Source: Cryomorphaceae bacterium (lineage in GTDB: Bacteria > Bacteroidota > Bacteroidia > Flavobacteriales > Schleiferiaceae). Taken from it: 5,677 nt of DNA. The stretch lies in the NCBI GenBank assembly GCA_003445735.1, contig DMCR01000037.1, positions 1,226 to 6,902 of the forward strand, given 5' to 3'. Within the stretch, counting starts at the first letter, position 1. Each line of letters begins with the position of its first letter. Of the stretch, positions 4,532 to 5,677 are shown in pieces. The notes under the pieces are model-generated. The model did no database searches, was not told where the DNA came from, and worked only from the letters and a program-made list of their open reading frames with translations. The translations under genes and the position numbers were made by a program.

Positions 4532-5677
4532 TTACAAAGATTTTACCACGAATACAGTACGGCGGTTTTGCGCCCGGCCGACCTCTGTTTCGTTGGAAGC
4601 AACTGGCTTGCTTTCACCATATCCGCGTGAGCTGATACGAACCGCGTCAATGCCGCAGGACTTAATGGTCTCAGCAACCCGACGCGCACGACGCTGGCTC
4701 AAGGCCAAATTGGTCCCAGCATCTCCAATATTATCGGTGTGACCTTGAATCTCTACGCGCAATGAAGGTGTAGCTGCTAAAAATTCCGAAAACTCAGCGA
4801 TGAGTAATTCACTTTGGGCATCAAATCGATCTGACGCCGTTTGAAATAGAATATGTGGAATTGGGTAGGATTCACCAGCGGCCAATTCATCATGTCTTAA
4901 CTCCAGTTCAACAACATTTATTTGATTCTCTAATTTTGGCATCAGGCGCACAGGAGCAGCACTAAACGATGCCTTTTTCGCCTCTAAAGTTATTATTATG
5001 TCATTCAATTCTTTTTTCATGACGACCGCAGAAAAGGAACCGTTTTCCTCATTTATGTTCAAGTTCGTCTCTTGGCTAGTTTTAGAATTTTTCAGTACGA
5101 CTTTCGGCTCATCGTCGGTGACAAAATCCGCAGTTTTTAATTGGCCTTTGACAAGAACCACCTCCTCAGGCTGAACAGCTTCGTAGAGATCGAAGTAGTA
5201 GATGTCCCAGCCGTTCGCCGAATTGATCTTATTCGTCGCAAAATAGGCTTGTTGTCCGTCCATGGTCACCATCAAACCGATCTCATCTTTCTCAGTATTG
5301 ATAGGATAGCCCAAATTCTGAGGCTTCTCCCAACCGGCAGAACCGCTCACTACTTTGATCTTGAATAAATCGTATCCACCCATACCCGGATGTCCGTCGC
5401 TTGCGAAGTACAAACTCTCGCTATCCGCGTGGATGAATGGACTCTTTTCATTCTTCCTCGTATTAACCGTAGGACCCAAATTTTCGGGAGCACTCCACTC
5501 GCCATCATGAGATCTGTAAGCGCGGTAAATATCCAAACCACCGAATCCTCCGGGGCGATCGCTCGTAAAATAAAGAACATCCCCATTTGGCGAAATACTT
5601 GGCTGGCTTTCCCAATGCTTGTCCGTATTGATTCCTTCCGGGAATTTACGAATGCCGTTCCACACGCCGTAGGTAAA
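4532..5677 (-). CDS. PD40-propeller / OmpA-C peptidoglycan-binding envelope protein (5' end outside window)
   Basis: The minus-strand frame is open from the right edge to a TAA at 4534-4532, giving 381 visible residues. The visible start FTYG is in frame, so the N-terminus is missing and the GTG at 5665 is not a real start. Three PD40 propeller repeats (about 25-51, 78-105 and 133-160) share a pattern ending LYFxSDxxxGxGGxDIY. A beta-rich segment (about 172-247) resembles a carboxypeptidase-regulatory-like domain. An OmpA-C domain (about 275-380) follows, with GHTDNIGD...N..LS..RA..V; Asp315 and Arg330 sit at the peptidoglycan-binding positions. The protein probably anchors an outer-membrane or periplasmic complex to the cell wall. 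The layout matches PorE of the type IX secretion system if a TPR region lies upstream, but many Bacteroidota paralogues share it, so no symbol is given. Confidence 0.9.
   Translation of the reverse strand, partial: FTYGVWNGIRKFPEGINTDKHWESQPSISPNGDVLYFTSDRPGGFGGLDIYRAYRSHDGEWSAPENLGPTVNTRKNEKSPFIHADSESLYFASDGHPGMGGYDLFKIKVVSGSAGWEKPQNLGYPINTEKDEIGLMVTMDGQQAYFATNKINSANGWDIYYFDLYEAVQPEEVVLVKGQLKTADFVTDDEPKVVLKNSKTSQETNLNINEENGSFSAVVMKKELNDIIITLEAKKASFSAAPVRLMPKLENQINVVELELRHDELAAGESYPIPHILFQTASDRFDAQSELLIAEFSEFLAATPSLRVEIQGHTDNIGDAGTNLALSQRRARRVAETIKSCGIDAVRISSRGYGESKPVASNETEVGRAQNRRTVFVVKSL

Noticed and set aside
5141..5586. Short open frames on both strands inside the propeller region.
   Set aside because: The main minus-strand frame there encodes clear PD40 repeats. 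The alternatives have no recognisable features.
1..5677. Search for CRISPR arrays, tRNA or rRNA genes, insertion sequences, toxin-antitoxin pairs or a defence-type gene cluster.
   Set aside because: No spaced direct repeats, cloverleaf-like segments, terminal inverted repeats, transposase motifs or small paired genes were seen. Apart from one unknown lipoprotein the content is housekeeping and envelope genes.

Overview
The window looks like an ordinary chromosomal segment of a Bacteroidota bacterium, most likely order Flavobacteriales. Four things point there: a GldI-type gliding lipoprotein beside an NrnA-type DHH phosphoesterase and ndk; a PD40-propeller/OmpA protein of the kind abundant in this phylum; A/T-rich leaders without Shine-Dalgarno sequences; and several exact or near matches to the Bacteroidota promoter -7 box TAnnTTTG. 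Genus cannot be given. There is no RNA gene, transposon, CRISPR array or phage gene, and I see no evidence of a novel multi-gene system.

Layout. Bases 1-208 (minus) are the N-terminal part of a cyclophilin running off the left edge. A hairpin terminator (228-247) separates it from a second peptidyl-prolyl isomerase gene (257-1366, minus), a lipoprotein with a cyclophilin and an FKBP domain in one chain. A short divergent intergenic region then leads to an unrecognised small lipoprotein (1561-2070, plus). That gene's 3' end overlaps by 20 bp the convergent gldI-like gene (2051-2551, minus). gldI starts with GTG and overlaps the end of the upstream nrnA-type gene (2542-3534, minus) by 10 bp, so these two form an operon. 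A 74-bp divergent region with facing -7 boxes separates nrnA from ndk (3609-4028, plus). rplS (4131-4478, plus) follows after a roughly 100-bp leader and ends in a strong terminator (4500-4530). The terminator abuts the stop of a PD40/OmpA-domain gene (4532-5677, minus) whose 5' part lies outside the window.

How the genes fit together. Three predicted secreted or lipid-anchored proteins relate to folding or anchoring in the envelope: the cyclophilin-FKBP lipoprotein, the GldI-like protein and the PD40/OmpA protein. GldI, and possibly the OmpA protein through its PorE-like layout, suggest gliding motility or type IX secretion, but no core secretion gene is visible. nrnA, ndk and rplS are housekeeping genes for short-RNA turnover, nucleotide balance and translation. 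The most useful second-look items are the divergent nrnA/ndk promoter inverted repeat, the rplS leader, the active-site losses in the GldI-like protein, the two adjacent isomerase genes, and the unknown lipoprotein lying between gldI and the isomerase.
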